Origin: UMGS1851 sp900555605
GTDB taxonomy: Bacteria; Bacillota; Clostridia; UBA1212; UBA1255
Assembly (NCBI GenBank): GCA_902472555.1
Contig: CABROF010000081.1
Span: 1 to 11,904 of the forward strand
DNA: 11,904 nt
Direction of reading: 5' to 3'
Shown here: piece by piece, positions 1-7,167 of the stretch
How positions within the stretch are numbered: the first letter of the stretch is position 1
How the letters are laid out: the number at the start of each line of letters is the position of its first letter
Translations under genes and position numbers: made by a program
Notes under the pieces: model-generated
Databases searched by the model: none
Told to the model about the DNA's origin: nothing
What the model saw: only the letters and a program-made list of their open reading frames with translations

Positions 1-54
1 TGTGCGCCGCCGCTGAAGACCGGGCTCCGCCTGCGGATTTTCCCGCGTTTTCTG

Positions 55-83
55 TTGGCATTTCACTGCTTTTGTGATATATT
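55..83 (+). promoter_or_regulatory. Sigma-A-type promoter of the PucR/CdaR-type regulator
   Basis: The -35 box TTGGCA (55-60) and the -10 box TATATT (78-83) are separated by exactly 17 bp. A TGA extended -10 element sits at 75-77. Each hexamer matches the consensus at 5 of 6 positions. Transcription would begin near position 90, giving a leader of about 33 nt with AGGAGG at 109-114. No operator is evident. The preceding bases 1-54 show no recognisable gene. Confidence 0.75.
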
Positions 84-122
84 AATAAAAACAAGCATTC
101 ACAGAGGCAGGAGGATGTCACT

Positions 123-1256
123 ATGCTCAGTAAATCTAATCAGGCGCAGCTTTGTAGGATTGCTTCCTTTATAGGAGGCATATTCGGCGTGGTGGATGAA
201 TCCGGAGCGATTCTGTACAGCAATTCCGAACTGCATCCTGTGGGGTCATCTTTAATTATGCCGGAGATTCTGACCGTTGCGGCAGAAAAAAAACTGCATT
301 TTTTTGAGGGCTATTATTTTTATGCGTTTTCTGCCGACGACGATGAGGCGTTGTTCTTTTTCTTAAAGACACAGTCCGAAAGCGACGACGTTAGAAAGCT
401 GCTTTCTTTAGCGTCCTATGCATTTGAGTTTCAGAAAACGCAATATGAGAAGCATTTTGCGGAGTTTCTGCGCAGGCTGCTTGAAGGGGATAAAGGCATC
501 TCAAAAGAAGAAATGGACAGCCTTTATGAGGAGATGCCTGCCGGTGTCCGAGGCTATACGGTCATTCTGGTGGATATCGGAAAGGAACGGGAGGGAGCGC
601 AATTCCGTCCGGGCGGGGAGCACAGCCTGGCGGCGGAAGCGCTGCAGGGTGTCTTTCCCCGGGAACACGGATTTTTTGTGGTGCCTGCAGATGGGCGGAA
701 TATTGCGGTGATCTGCCCCCTGACGGAAGAACAGTCCTATGAGTATATTGTGGAGTGCGGGGAGCTGGTGCGGGATACGCTGATGTCTGAGGTCATGGTG
801 GATGCATACGTATCCGTCGGTTCAGCGGTGACGTCTCTGCAGCAGCTTAAGGAGGCATATCAGGAAGCGGTGCGTACCCGCGACATTGGCATGATGTTTG
901 AGCTGGAGGATAAATGTTATGTCTATAACCGGTTAGGCGTCGCAAAGGTGGTATCCTCTCTTTCCGGCGAGATCTGCGCGGCATTTTTAAAGGAAACTCT
1001 GGGCGAGTCCTTTTTACAAGACAAATTTGCGCCGGAACTGCTGACGACCATTAAAGTATTTCTGCAAAAAAATCAGAATGTCAGCGAGGCTTCCAGGGCA
1101 CTCTATATTCACCGGAACACCATGATGTACCGGCTGGACAAGTTTCAGAAAATGACGGGGCTTGACTGTGCTAAATTCGAGGCCGGCATGAAAGTCGGAT
1201 TGGCATTGCTGATTCTGCAGTATGCGGAAAAAAGTATGCCGGATATTTTGCGGTAA
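123..1256 (+). CDS. PucR/CdaR-family helix-turn-helix transcriptional regulator
   Basis: This is a 377-aa cytoplasmic DNA-binding regulator. The C-terminal part (about residues 305-368) has the layout of the PucR-type HTH_30 domain. It contains a helix with NVSEASRALYIHRNT and then MMYRLDKFQKMTGLD, the pattern typical of CdaR/PucR proteins. Residues about 145-270 resemble the degenerate GGDEF-like middle region of that family. The N-terminal 120 residues (VVDESGAILYSN at 23-34) look like a PAS-like or sugar-diacid-type sensor, but this is only a pattern judgement. The start is fixed by AGGAGG at 109-114, 8 nt before the ATG. ftsE follows after a gap of only about 56 bp with no visible terminator, so the regulator may be co-transcribed with ftsEX. 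The ligand and targets cannot be told from sequence. The family assignment is secure. Confidence 0.9.
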   Translation: MLSKSNQAQLCRIASFIGGIFGVVDESGAILYSNSELHPVGSSLIMPEILTVAAEKKLHFFEGYYFYAFSADDDEALFFFLKTQSESDDVRKLLSLASYAFEFQKTQYEKHFAEFLRRLLEGDKGISKEEMDSLYEEMPAGVRGYTVILVDIGKEREGAQFRPGGEHSLAAEALQGVFPREHGFFVVPADGRNIAVICPLTEEQSYEYIVECGELVRDTLMSEVMVDAYVSVGSAVTSLQQLKEAYQEAVRTRDIGMMFELEDKCYVYNRLGVAKVVSSLSGEICAAFLKETLGESFLQDKFAPELLTTIKVFLQKNQNVSEASRALYIHRNTMMYRLDKFQKMTGLDCAKFEAGMKVGLALLILQYAEKSMPDILR

Positions 1257-1312
1257 AAGGCGGCATTCAGAACTGTACGATACGAAAGGAACGGAGAGCG
1301 GGAGCTTTGAAT

Positions 1313-2089
1313 ATGGCGGAAAATACAAAAGATTATGAGCAGGGACAAAATAAAAAAGAACGTATGATGATCCTTTTTGATAATGTATATAAAGAATATC
1401 CCAATGGAGTTTCAGCACTGAAGGACTTGCGTTTTCGGATCAACAGAGGCGAATTTGTCTTTCTGATGGGAGCCAGCGGAGCGGGAAAATCCACGCTGAT
1501 CAAGCTGCTGATGTGTGAAGAAAAGCCTACCAGCGGTAAAATTGTGGTAGACGGCAATTTCTTGACAAAGCTGAGAAAACGGCAGATACAACGGTACAGA
1601 AGAAGTATTGGCGTCGTTTTTCAGGATTTCCGTCTGCTGGAAAAGAAAACCGTTTACCAAAACGTTTCTTTTGCAATGGAGATCCTGGGAATCGGGAAAG
1701 CGGAGATTGATAAAAAAGTGCATATCGCACTGTCCCTGATGGGACTGGACGCAAAAGCCAAGGAGTATCCGTGCCATTTATCGGGGGGAGAACAGCAGCG
1801 CGTGGCCCTTGCCCGTGCCGTAGTCAATACCCCGAAAATTTTAATTGCAGACGAGCCCACGGGAAATTTAGATCCGGAAAATTCCCAGGAGATCATGGAT
1901 CTGCTTATGAAGATCAACGAAAAAGGGACGACGGTTTTAGTCGCAACACACGAGCAGGCAATGGCACTGCAGTCCGGCAAACGTATTTTATATCTGGACC
2001 ACGGCGTTAAGATTGACGGCGCCGGGCCGGAGCTGCCGGTTGCGCCGATTGCGGCGGAACGGACGGAAGAGGAGGGCGTGCGCATATGA
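1313..2089 (+). CDS. ftsE: Cell division ATP-binding protein FtsE
   Basis: This is the ABC-type ATPase that pairs with FtsX to control peptidoglycan hydrolases at the membrane. It is 258 aa from this start. The sequence shows Walker A GASGAGKST (53-61), the Q-loop glutamine (104), signature LSGGEQQ (156-162), Walker B ILIADEP (176-182) and an H-loop histidine (213). YPNGVSALKD near the N-terminus is characteristic of FtsE. ATG 1313 was chosen because GGGAG at 1299-1303 lies 9 nt upstream. TTG 1307 is too close to that site. ATG 1364/1367 would give the usual FtsE N-terminus (MILFDNVYKEYPNG) but has only an A-rich, weak ribosome site, so the 17-residue hydrophilic extension remains uncertain. 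The TGA stop overlaps the ftsX ATG (ATGA), which implies translational coupling. An acidic C-terminal tail of about 25 residues follows the ATPase core. Confidence 0.95.
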   Translation: MAENTKDYEQGQNKKERMMILFDNVYKEYPNGVSALKDLRFRINRGEFVFLMGASGAGKSTLIKLLMCEEKPTSGKIVVDGNFLTKLRKRQIQRYRRSIGVVFQDFRLLEKKTVYQNVSFAMEILGIGKAEIDKKVHIALSLMGLDAKAKEYPCHLSGGEQQRVALARAVVNTPKILIADEPTGNLDPENSQEIMDLLMKINEKGTTVLVATHEQAMALQSGKRILYLDHGVKIDGAGPELPVAPIAAERTEEEGVRI

Positions 2090-3000
2090 ATCGGCTGCGT
2101 TCTTTTCTTTATGTACTCAAGCAGAGCTTCAGCGGCATTGTCAGAAACGGATTTATGATTTTTGCGTCTGTCTGCGTTGTATTCGTATCCTTGTTTATCG
2201 TAGGCTCCTTGGTGCTGACCTCCATGAATCTGCAGAATATACTGGATATCCAAAGTGAGCGGCCGGAGGTCACGGTGGACTGCGAGGTGGCTGTAACAGA
2301 TGAGGCCAGCCTGCAGATCGAACAGATCATCAAAAGCGACGGCCGTGTCAGATCAGTTTACCGCGTATCCAAACAGGAAAATTTAGAACGGATGCTGGCG
2401 CTGTTTGAGAGTCATCCGGACCTTTTTGAAGACTATCTCCAGGAGAATCCGGACTTCATGAATGTGACGTTCGAGGTTGAGCTCAAGAAAACCGAAGACG
2501 CGGAGGCCTTTAAAGAAGCTATGCTGAAGGTGGCCGGTGTGGATAAGGTGACGCATACGCTGTCCATCTATCAATTCTTTAAGTCGATTAAATTCTGGGT
2601 CCAGACGGGAAGCTATGTAGCCATCGGCGTGCTGGGGTTTCTGTCTGTGCTACTGACCATCAATACGATCCGGCTTACCGTTTTTGCCCGTAAAAAAGAA
2701 CTGAACATTATGAAATATATCGGTGCATCATATGGTTTTATCCAGGGTCCCTTTATTCTGGAGGGGCTGTTTATCGGTGTGGCCGCGGCGCTTTTGTCGT
2801 TTCTGGCGACAAAAGGCGCATACCGGTTTATTTCCGATTATATTGCGGGAAAATCCGATGCGCTGAGAGAATATATCGTAATTCGGGCTTTTGACGGAAT
2901 TAGCGGTACCGTGATGACGGCATTTTTAATTGCGGGGGCAGCGGTCGGGATCCTGTCCAGTCTTTTGGCCATTAAGAAATATCTCCGCAGAGAAGGATGA
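2086..3000 (+). CDS. ftsX: Cell division protein FtsX
   Basis: This is the membrane partner of FtsE: a 304-aa permease-like protein that moves no substrate and instead transmits ATP-driven shape changes to a cell-wall hydrolase outside. Four membrane segments are visible at roughly residues 23-46, 175-198, 222-244 and 273-296. The large extracellular loop (about 50-170) lies between the first two, as in Gram-positive FtsX. The family motif ARKKELNIMKYIGAS occurs at 201-215. Translation is coupled to ftsE through the ATGA overlap. The length is normal for the family. The last four codons (RREG) and the stop lie inside the first unit of a 24-bp tandem repeat that continues into the spacer. Because 24 bp is eight codons, every unit carries a TGA in the same frame. 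The extracellular partner is probably the M23 protein encoded next. Confidence 0.95.
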   Translation: MNRLRSFLYVLKQSFSGIVRNGFMIFASVCVVFVSLFIVGSLVLTSMNLQNILDIQSERPEVTVDCEVAVTDEASLQIEQIIKSDGRVRSVYRVSKQENLERMLALFESHPDLFEDYLQENPDFMNVTFEVELKKTEDAEAFKEAMLKVAGVDKVTHTLSIYQFFKSIKFWVQTGSYVAIGVLGFLSVLLTINTIRLTVFARKKELNIMKYIGASYGFIQGPFILEGLFIGVAAALLSFLATKGAYRFISDYIAGKSDALREYIVIRAFDGISGTVMTAFLIAGAAVGILSSLLAIKKYLRREG

Positions 3001-3069
3001 GCTGCGATACGCAGAGAAGGATGAGCTGCGATACGCAGAGAAGGATGAGCTGCGATACGCAGCGAAGGA
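2986..3069 (+). repeat. 24-bp direct tandem repeat across the ftsX stop codon
   Basis: There are three identical 24-bp units at 2986-3009, 3010-3033 and 3034-3057. Each begins CGCAGAGAAGG and ends GCTGCGATA. A fourth partial unit (3058-3069) has one change, CGCAGCGAAGGA. The first unit encodes the ftsX C-terminus and its TGA. The remaining units are noncoding. The unit is a whole number of codons, so gain or loss of copies leaves the FtsX protein unchanged. It most likely arose by replication slippage. Confidence 0.95.
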
Positions 3070-3085
3070 GGGCCATCGGCCGTGT

Positions 3086-3107
3086 CCGCGGCGCCCGCGG
3101 CGCCCGG
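3086..3107. repeat. Duplicated GC-rich 9-mer
   Basis: CCGCGGCGC occurs twice in direct succession at 3086-3094 and 3095-3103, followed by CCGG. It lies 17 bp after the 24-bp repeat, so two different short duplications sit within 120 bp. The block is self-complementary in parts and could fold, but it has no T-tract and is not called a terminator. Confidence 0.7.
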
Positions 3108-3253
3108 AGAGAATGAAAATAAATCTGCATATATTCATTTTCAGACGGCCAATCCGGCATAATTCCTTTGCACGGTCATGAATTATTCATATTCAGCATA
3201 TATTATATGAGAGATTGCCGCATGAAATGTCAGAAATTGTCTCTGCATATTGA

Positions 3254-3282
3254 TTGCGCAACTGTAAAAACCATGATACAAT
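3254..3282 (+). promoter_or_regulatory. Probable promoter of the M23/S41 genes
   Basis: There is a weak -35 TTGCGC (3254-3259), a 17-bp spacer, and -10 TACAAT (3277-3282) preceded by the extended element TGA (3274-3276). The -10 matches 5 of 6 and the extended element offsets the poor -35. Transcription would start near 3289, about 70 nt before the ATG. This would let the hydrolase and protease be expressed separately from ftsEX. Confidence 0.55.
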
Positions 3283-3358
3283 TGTGAACGGTATGAATAC
3301 TTATTACATAGATTTGGCGAAGTAGATGCTGTAACTGTTGCTCAAGGAGTGATTACGA

Positions 3359-4537
3359 ATGAAGAAAAGACGTTGTCTCTGTATGGTGGTCGTTGTAATA
3401 ATGGTGTTTGTCATGTATCTGAACTGTGCTTTTGTCGCATATACGGCTACTTTGGAAGACCTGGAGGGCCAAATCAACAGCACGGAGAATAAAAAGAACG
3501 ATATTGATAATCAATTGGACAATCTGAACGGACAGAAGCAGGATGCGGAGAATGAGTTAAATGATGCCTCTCAAAAGCTCGCGCAGCTTGAGAAAGAAAA
3601 ACAGGAAAAAATGTCTGAGCGGGATCTCCTTTTGATGGATCTGGATTTTATTTATAACAGTATTCTGGAGTTGGAAGAGACGATTCAGGCCGCAGAAGCG
3701 GATTACCAGGAATCTGTCCGGCTATTTCTGGAACGCGCCCGTACCATGTATCAATATTCCAAGTATTCTTATCTGCAGCTGTTTGTAGAATCGGAAGATA
3801 TTTTGGATTTTGTAAACCGTTCCGACAAATTTACATATATGCTGGAGAAGGATGCGGCGCTGCTGGATGAAATTAAGCAGAAAAAGGCGGATCTGGATTA
3901 TAAAAAATCGCTGCAGCAGATGGCTTATGCAGATAAAGAGGCACTTCTGAACGAAAAACAGAATATTATAGACTCCATTGAAAATTCTCAGACCGTGGCA
4001 GAAGAGCTGTATCAGGCGAGCCGGTCTGCGCTGGAGGAACTGGAACGGCAGGAGGAAGCGCTGCTGAGAAAATCAAAAGAGCTGGAGTCAGAACTGAAAC
4101 GGCTGCAGGAAGAATGCGAAAAGCTGAAATATGATGACAGCAGTCTCATGCTTTGGCCGGCACAAAAGGGTACGTACATATCGTCCTATTACGGATACCG
4201 GGAGCACCCCATCACCGGGGAATATAAGATGCATACCGGAATCGATATCCCGGCCCCGGGCGGCAGCAATATTTTAGCCGCCGCAGACGGAACGGTGATC
4301 AAGACAGAGTATGATGAGGACGGATATGGAAATTATTTAATCGTATATCATGGAGACGGTATTTCTACGCTGTACGCACATTCCAGCAAATTGATTGCAA
4401 AGGTGGGCGATACGGTAAAGCGCGGGCAGGTCATTGCGCTGGTGGGAACCACCGGTTCTTCTACCGGAAACCATTTACACTTTGAGGTACGGATAGACGG
4501 ATCACATATAAATCCGCTGAATTATCTGGCGTACTGA
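3359..4537 (+). CDS. Secreted coiled-coil M23 metallopeptidase (murein hydrolase, EnvC/PcsB-like role)
   Basis: This 392-aa exported zinc peptidase is expected to cut peptide cross-bridges in peptidoglycan. An N-terminal signal or anchor is present (KKRR, then a hydrophobic stretch at about 9-29). Residues about 32-260 are rich in Glu, Lys, Gln and Leu with heptad-like spacing, forming long coiled-coil segments. The C-terminal LytM/M23 domain (about 265-392) carries the zinc ligands H292 and D296 (MHTGID) and H374 (HLHFE), with H341 (YAHSS) and H372 as catalytic histidines, so it should be active. The gene lies directly after ftsEX. Coiled-coil plus LytM is the architecture of EnvC, while PcsB combines a coiled coil with a CHAP domain, and both are activated by FtsX. 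Control by FtsEX is therefore inferred. The start is supported by AAGGAG at 3344-3349, and the S41 gene follows after 18 bp. Confidence 0.92.
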   Translation: MKKRRCLCMVVVVIMVFVMYLNCAFVAYTATLEDLEGQINSTENKKNDIDNQLDNLNGQKQDAENELNDASQKLAQLEKEKQEKMSERDLLLMDLDFIYNSILELEETIQAAEADYQESVRLFLERARTMYQYSKYSYLQLFVESEDILDFVNRSDKFTYMLEKDAALLDEIKQKKADLDYKKSLQQMAYADKEALLNEKQNIIDSIENSQTVAEELYQASRSALEELERQEEALLRKSKELESELKRLQEECEKLKYDDSSLMLWPAQKGTYISSYYGYREHPITGEYKMHTGIDIPAPGGSNILAAADGTVIKTEYDEDGYGNYLIVYHGDGISTLYAHSSKLIAKVGDTVKRGQVIALVGTTGSSTGNHLHFEVRIDGSHINPLNYLAY

Positions 4538-4555
4538 TTTTAGGAGGAAGCAGGA

Positions 4556-5905
4556 TTGAAAAAAAAAGATCATACACAGAGCGGGGATGAGATTCAGGAA
4601 ATTGAGGTATCGGATCCGAACGGAAACGTATCCCCAAAAACGAGGCGGATAAGACCGGAAAAATCAAAACAGAAAAAATCAGAGGATGGACTCCGTATTA
4701 ACGGAGGAATCCTCTTTTTAGCTGCTGCCATATTGGTTATCGTGACTGTGTTCGTAACATTTCTGGTAGCGGACAGCATCTATTTCGGCGGCTATTTTCT
4801 TAATAAAAGTAATAAGGTCTCTTTTCACGATGAAAAGGCAGATCTTTATAAAATTGCCAAGTATCAGGACATCCTGAATTTTATCGAAAGTGATTTCTGC
4901 TTAGAATACGATATCAACGATCTGATTGAAGGCGCGATTGAAGGCATGATTCAAGCGTTGGGCGACCCGTATTCCGCTTATTATAAGCCCGGTGCAATGG
5001 ATGATTATCTGGAATATATCACCGGAAACTATCAAGGAATCGGAATCGAAATCAGAGAGACTGAGTCCGTATATCAGATTATGACGGTATATGCGGATTC
5101 CCCCGCTGAAAAGGCCGGTCTGAAGGCCGGAGATGTGATTACCGCAATTAACGGTACGCCGGTTGCGGAGCTGACAGAGGAGGAAGAAAAGGTCCTGCAC
5201 ACCGAGGGGGCTTCGGTGGTTCTGACGGTAAAGGATGAAACCGCTGAAAAAAATGTGACCGTTGTAGTGGAAAAAATCAACCGCCAGGCCGTATTTACAA
5301 AAACGTACGACAACGGAATCAAATATATCCGCATTAAACAATTTGATGACGACGCGGGAACGGAATTTCAGAACGCGATTACACAGACGCTTCAGGAAGG
5401 CTGCCGCGGAATTGTCCTGGATTTGAGAAATAACGGCGGCGGATATGAAAAAGAAGCCACGAAGGTAGCGGATATTCTTCTGCCGAAGGGTGAGATTGCG
5501 CATGCCGAGGATAAGAACGGAACTGTAATCAGCCGCATTGAATCAGATGAAAATGAAATTGAGCTTCCTATTGTGATGCTGATCAATCAGAATACCGCCA
5601 GTGCCTCGGAGCTTGTAGCCGGCGCGTTCAGAGATTTTCATAAGGGGACCATCGTCGGTGTCAAATCATACGGAAAGGCATTAGGCCAGCTCAGTAAAAC
5701 CTATACCAGCGACGGCAGCGGCGTGGTGATCACGACAGCGCGGTATTTTACCCCATCCGGTGAATGTATACACGGCATCGGAATTACGCCTGATGTTGTC
5801 CTTGCGCTTGAGGAGGCGTACCGGGATATGGATCAGGACGATATTCCGGAAGGGTGCGATGTGCAGCTGCTTGAGGCGCTGCGGATTCTGCAGGAACAGA
5901 TATAA
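4556..5905 (+). CDS. Membrane-anchored S41 carboxyl-terminal processing protease (CtpA/CtpB type)
   Basis: This is a 449-aa serine protease of the C-terminal-processing family. A charged cytoplasmic tail (1-50) is followed by one transmembrane segment (about 51-73), so the rest lies outside the membrane. A PDZ domain occupies about 155-240 (GIGIEI, then AGLKAGDVITAINGTPV). The protease core contains LDLRNNGGG (288-296), S349 in NTASASE, K374 in SYGK and Q378. The Ser-Lys-Gln spacing of 25 and 4 matches the triad of Bacillus CtpB (309/334/338), so catalysis is expected to be intact. The start is TTG at 4556, with AGGAGG at 4542-4547 placed 8 nt upstream. It follows the M23 gene by 18 bp and is surely in the same transcript. 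A role in trimming or regulating the hydrolase or FtsX is possible but is inferred from position only. Confidence 0.93.
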   Translation: MKKKDHTQSGDEIQEIEVSDPNGNVSPKTRRIRPEKSKQKKSEDGLRINGGILFLAAAILVIVTVFVTFLVADSIYFGGYFLNKSNKVSFHDEKADLYKIAKYQDILNFIESDFCLEYDINDLIEGAIEGMIQALGDPYSAYYKPGAMDDYLEYITGNYQGIGIEIRETESVYQIMTVYADSPAEKAGLKAGDVITAINGTPVAELTEEEEKVLHTEGASVVLTVKDETAEKNVTVVVEKINRQAVFTKTYDNGIKYIRIKQFDDDAGTEFQNAITQTLQEGCRGIVLDLRNNGGGYEKEATKVADILLPKGEIAHAEDKNGTVISRIESDENEIELPIVMLINQNTASASELVAGAFRDFHKGTIVGVKSYGKALGQLSKTYTSDGSGVVITTARYFTPSGECIHGIGITPDVVLALEEAYRDMDQDDIPEGCDVQLLEALRILQEQI

Positions 5906-5906
5906 A

Positions 5907-6737
5907 ATGATGTACGATAATTGGGCGTTATGCTATGATACCCTGATGGAGGATTATGATTATACGGCCTTGCTGCAGTTTGTGCAGGGCCGTTTTTGCA
6001 GCAGCGCCGCGGTCAGACAGGTCTTTGCCCGAAAAGGTGCGCCGCTGATTTTGGATTTGGGATGCGGCAGCGGCCGGCTGACGACGCTGCTGGCCCAAAG
6101 CGGCTATGACATGATCGGTCTTGACCTTTCGGAGGAGATGCTGGAGGCGGCAAAGCTGCGGGCGGAACAGTGCGGCCTTGCCGCGGACCGGATCTTATGG
6201 ATCTGTCAGGATATCTGTAAAATGGATTTATTCGGAACGGTTGCAGGCATGGTCTGCACCACGGATGTGCTGAATCATCTTACAACAAAAAAGGCGTTGA
6301 ATCAATTTTTCAAAAACGCATATACTTTTCTTGATGACGGCGGCGTTTTGATCTTTGATGCGCTGACCCAGCGTCACTTTCTTGAGGCGGCACAAGCGCG
6401 TGTTTTTTTTGAAGATTTCGAATGGGGCAGCTGCTTTTGGACATGCCGTTATCATACGAAAAGCGGGATTTGCACATATGATATTTCCTATTTTAAATGT
6501 ATGTCAATGTCAGTACAAAGCGAAAACGGCATTTCATCGGCAGCACCGGCACAACATCCGGAGCCATGCGTTTATGAACGGTTTGACGATACGGTCCGGG
6601 AGCGGCTCTGGGATACGGAGACCCTGTGCGCCGCCGCCGCGGAAGCCGGCTTTGCCGCGTGCGACGTTTACGGGAATCTGCAGCTGCGCGGAATTTCCAA
6701 AAGAGACAGGCGCAGATATTATGTCGCGAGAAAGTAA
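5907..6737 (+). CDS. Class I SAM-dependent methyltransferase, substrate unknown
   Basis: This is a 276-aa cytoplasmic enzyme with the Rossmann-like SAM fold. Motif I is ILDLGCGSGRLTTLL (48-62). The acidic residue after strand 2 is D73 in IGLDLSEEML, and the strand-4 region is TTDVLNHL (118-125). ATG 5907 (or the adjacent 5910) starts one base after the S41 stop, so translation is coupled. AGGA at 5892-5895 is a weak, distant ribosome site. The frame stays open 49 codons upstream inside the S41 gene, but that extension is Arg-rich and not conserved-looking. The protein resembles the many small-molecule methyltransferases with a YxxLMxDxDY N-terminus found in Firmicutes. The substrate cannot be told. 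Operon position after cell-wall genes does not prove a cell-wall role. Confidence 0.88.
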   Translation: MMYDNWALCYDTLMEDYDYTALLQFVQGRFCSSAAVRQVFARKGAPLILDLGCGSGRLTTLLAQSGYDMIGLDLSEEMLEAAKLRAEQCGLAADRILWICQDICKMDLFGTVAGMVCTTDVLNHLTTKKALNQFFKNAYTFLDDGGVLIFDALTQRHFLEAAQARVFFEDFEWGSCFWTCRYHTKSGICTYDISYFKCMSMSVQSENGISSAAPAQHPEPCVYERFDDTVRERLWDTETLCAAAAEAGFAACDVYGNLQLRGISKRDRRRYYVARK

Positions 6738-6749
6738 AGAATGTGTTTG

Positions 6750-6778
6750 TTGACAAATATTTAAGTTTGTGTTACGAT
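6750..6778 (+). promoter_or_regulatory. Strong promoter of the cold-shock gene
   Basis: There is a perfect -35 TTGACA (6750-6755), a 17-bp spacer, and -10 TACGAT (6773-6778) with extended element TGT (6770-6772). Transcription would start near 6785, giving a leader of about 56 nt that ends in AGGAGG (6825-6830). The leader is too short for the long structured cspA leader of enteric bacteria. Confidence 0.75.
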
Positions 6779-6840
6779 ACAACAGTTGTTTGTTGATAGA
6801 ACGTTGACAGGCAAAGATTTATTCAGGAGGAATGTAAATT

Positions 6841-7041
6841 ATGGAAACCGGTAAAGTAAAGTGGTTTAATGCTGAAAAAGGATTTGGTTTTATTGAAAGA
6901 GAAAATGGCCAGGATGTATTTGTGCATTTTTCAGCAATTGCCATGGACGGCTTCAAAACTCTCGAAGAGGGTGCGAGCGTTGTGTTCGATGTAGTGGATG
7001 GAAGCAAAGGCCCCCAGGCTGCAAATGTTAGAAAAGCATAA
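6841..7041 (+). CDS. Cold-shock protein (CspA/CspB family)
   Basis: This is a 66-aa single cold-shock domain that binds single-stranded RNA and DNA and melts RNA structure at low temperature. RNP-1 is KGFGFI (13-18) and RNP-2 is VFVHF (26-30). The N-terminus GKVKWFNAEKGFGFI is diagnostic. The length is normal. AGGAGG at 6825-6830 precedes the ATG by 10 nt. The gene has its own promoter and an intrinsic terminator about 60 bp after the stop, so it is probably a monocistronic, highly expressed unit. Which csp paralogue it is cannot be decided from one copy. Confidence 0.97.
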   Translation: METGKVKWFNAEKGFGFIERENGQDVFVHFSAIAMDGFKTLEEGASVVFDVVDGSKGPQAANVRKA

Positions 7042-7079
7042 TAAAAATATACTTGAAATATTTGATTTTGTCCATGACG

Positions 7080-7096
7080 CTCAGGACAGACCTGAG
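7080..7096 (+). other. Small hairpin upstream of the csp terminator, with alternative pairing
   Basis: CTCAGG (7080-7085) and CCTGAG (7091-7096) form a 6-bp hairpin around ACAGA. CCTGAG can also pair with CTCAGG at 7115-7120, which lies in the 3' arm of the following terminator. CTCAGG could pair with CCTGA at 7105-7109. The four segments could therefore fold in two exclusive ways, like an attenuator, but the terminator pairing is clearly the stronger. Confidence 0.4.
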
Positions 7097-7102
7097 GATA
7101 AT

Positions 7103-7127
7103 CCCCTGACATTGCTCAGGGGTTTTT
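7103..7127 (+). terminator. Intrinsic terminator of the cold-shock gene
   Basis: Stem CCCCTGA (7103-7109) and TCAGGGG (7116-7122) enclose a 6-nt loop and run directly into TTTTT (7123-7127). This is a textbook rho-independent terminator 62 bp after the csp stop. Its DNA also overlaps the likely hslO -35 box. Confidence 0.88.
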
Positions 7128-7135
7128 CGTATAAA
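7106..7135 (+). promoter_or_regulatory. Probable hslO promoter embedded in the csp terminator
   Basis: CTGACA (7106-7111), a 5 of 6 match to the -35 consensus, lies 18 bp before TATAAA (7130-7135), a 5 of 6 match to the -10 consensus. Transcription would begin near 7142, giving a leader of about 25 nt. The -35 spans the end of the 5' terminator arm and the start of its loop. Confidence 0.5.
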
Positions 7136-7167
7136 AGGATCATATCCTTATAACAAAAGGCATGGTG

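Larger units (their letters stand above)
3001..3358. other. Noncoding spacer between ftsX and the M23 gene
   Basis: This 358-bp stretch holds the rest of the 24-bp tandem repeat (to 3069), a GC-rich block with a duplicated 9-mer CCGCGGCGC (3086-3103), an AT-rich middle (about 3108-3215), and a promoter at 3254-3282 for the M23 gene. A weak inverted pair, TGAAAAT (near 3114) and ATTTTCA (near 3137), is present. There is no intrinsic terminator with a U-tract after ftsX, so read-through into the downstream genes is possible. An open frame of 83 codons crosses the repeats but looks like a by-product of the repeat. Confidence 0.6.

Noticed and set aside
901..1418. Minus-strand open frames over the regulator and the start of ftsE
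   Set aside because: They have Phe/Ser/His-rich shadow composition, no ribosome sites, and overlap well-supported plus-strand genes.
2986..3069. CRISPR array
   Set aside because: The repeats are contiguous with no spacers and only 24 bp long. They are a simple tandem duplication.
2930..3181. Plus-strand open frame encoding an 8-residue repeat (AEKDELRY three times)
   Set aside because: It lies in the wrong frame over the end of ftsX, has no ribosome site, and its repeat is just the 24-bp DNA repeat read through. The two minus-strand repeat frames are rejected for the same reason.
5760..5906. 49-codon upstream extension of the methyltransferase frame
   Set aside because: It is entirely inside the S41 gene, is Arg-rich with shadow-frame composition, and the natural start at 5907 immediately follows the S41 stop.
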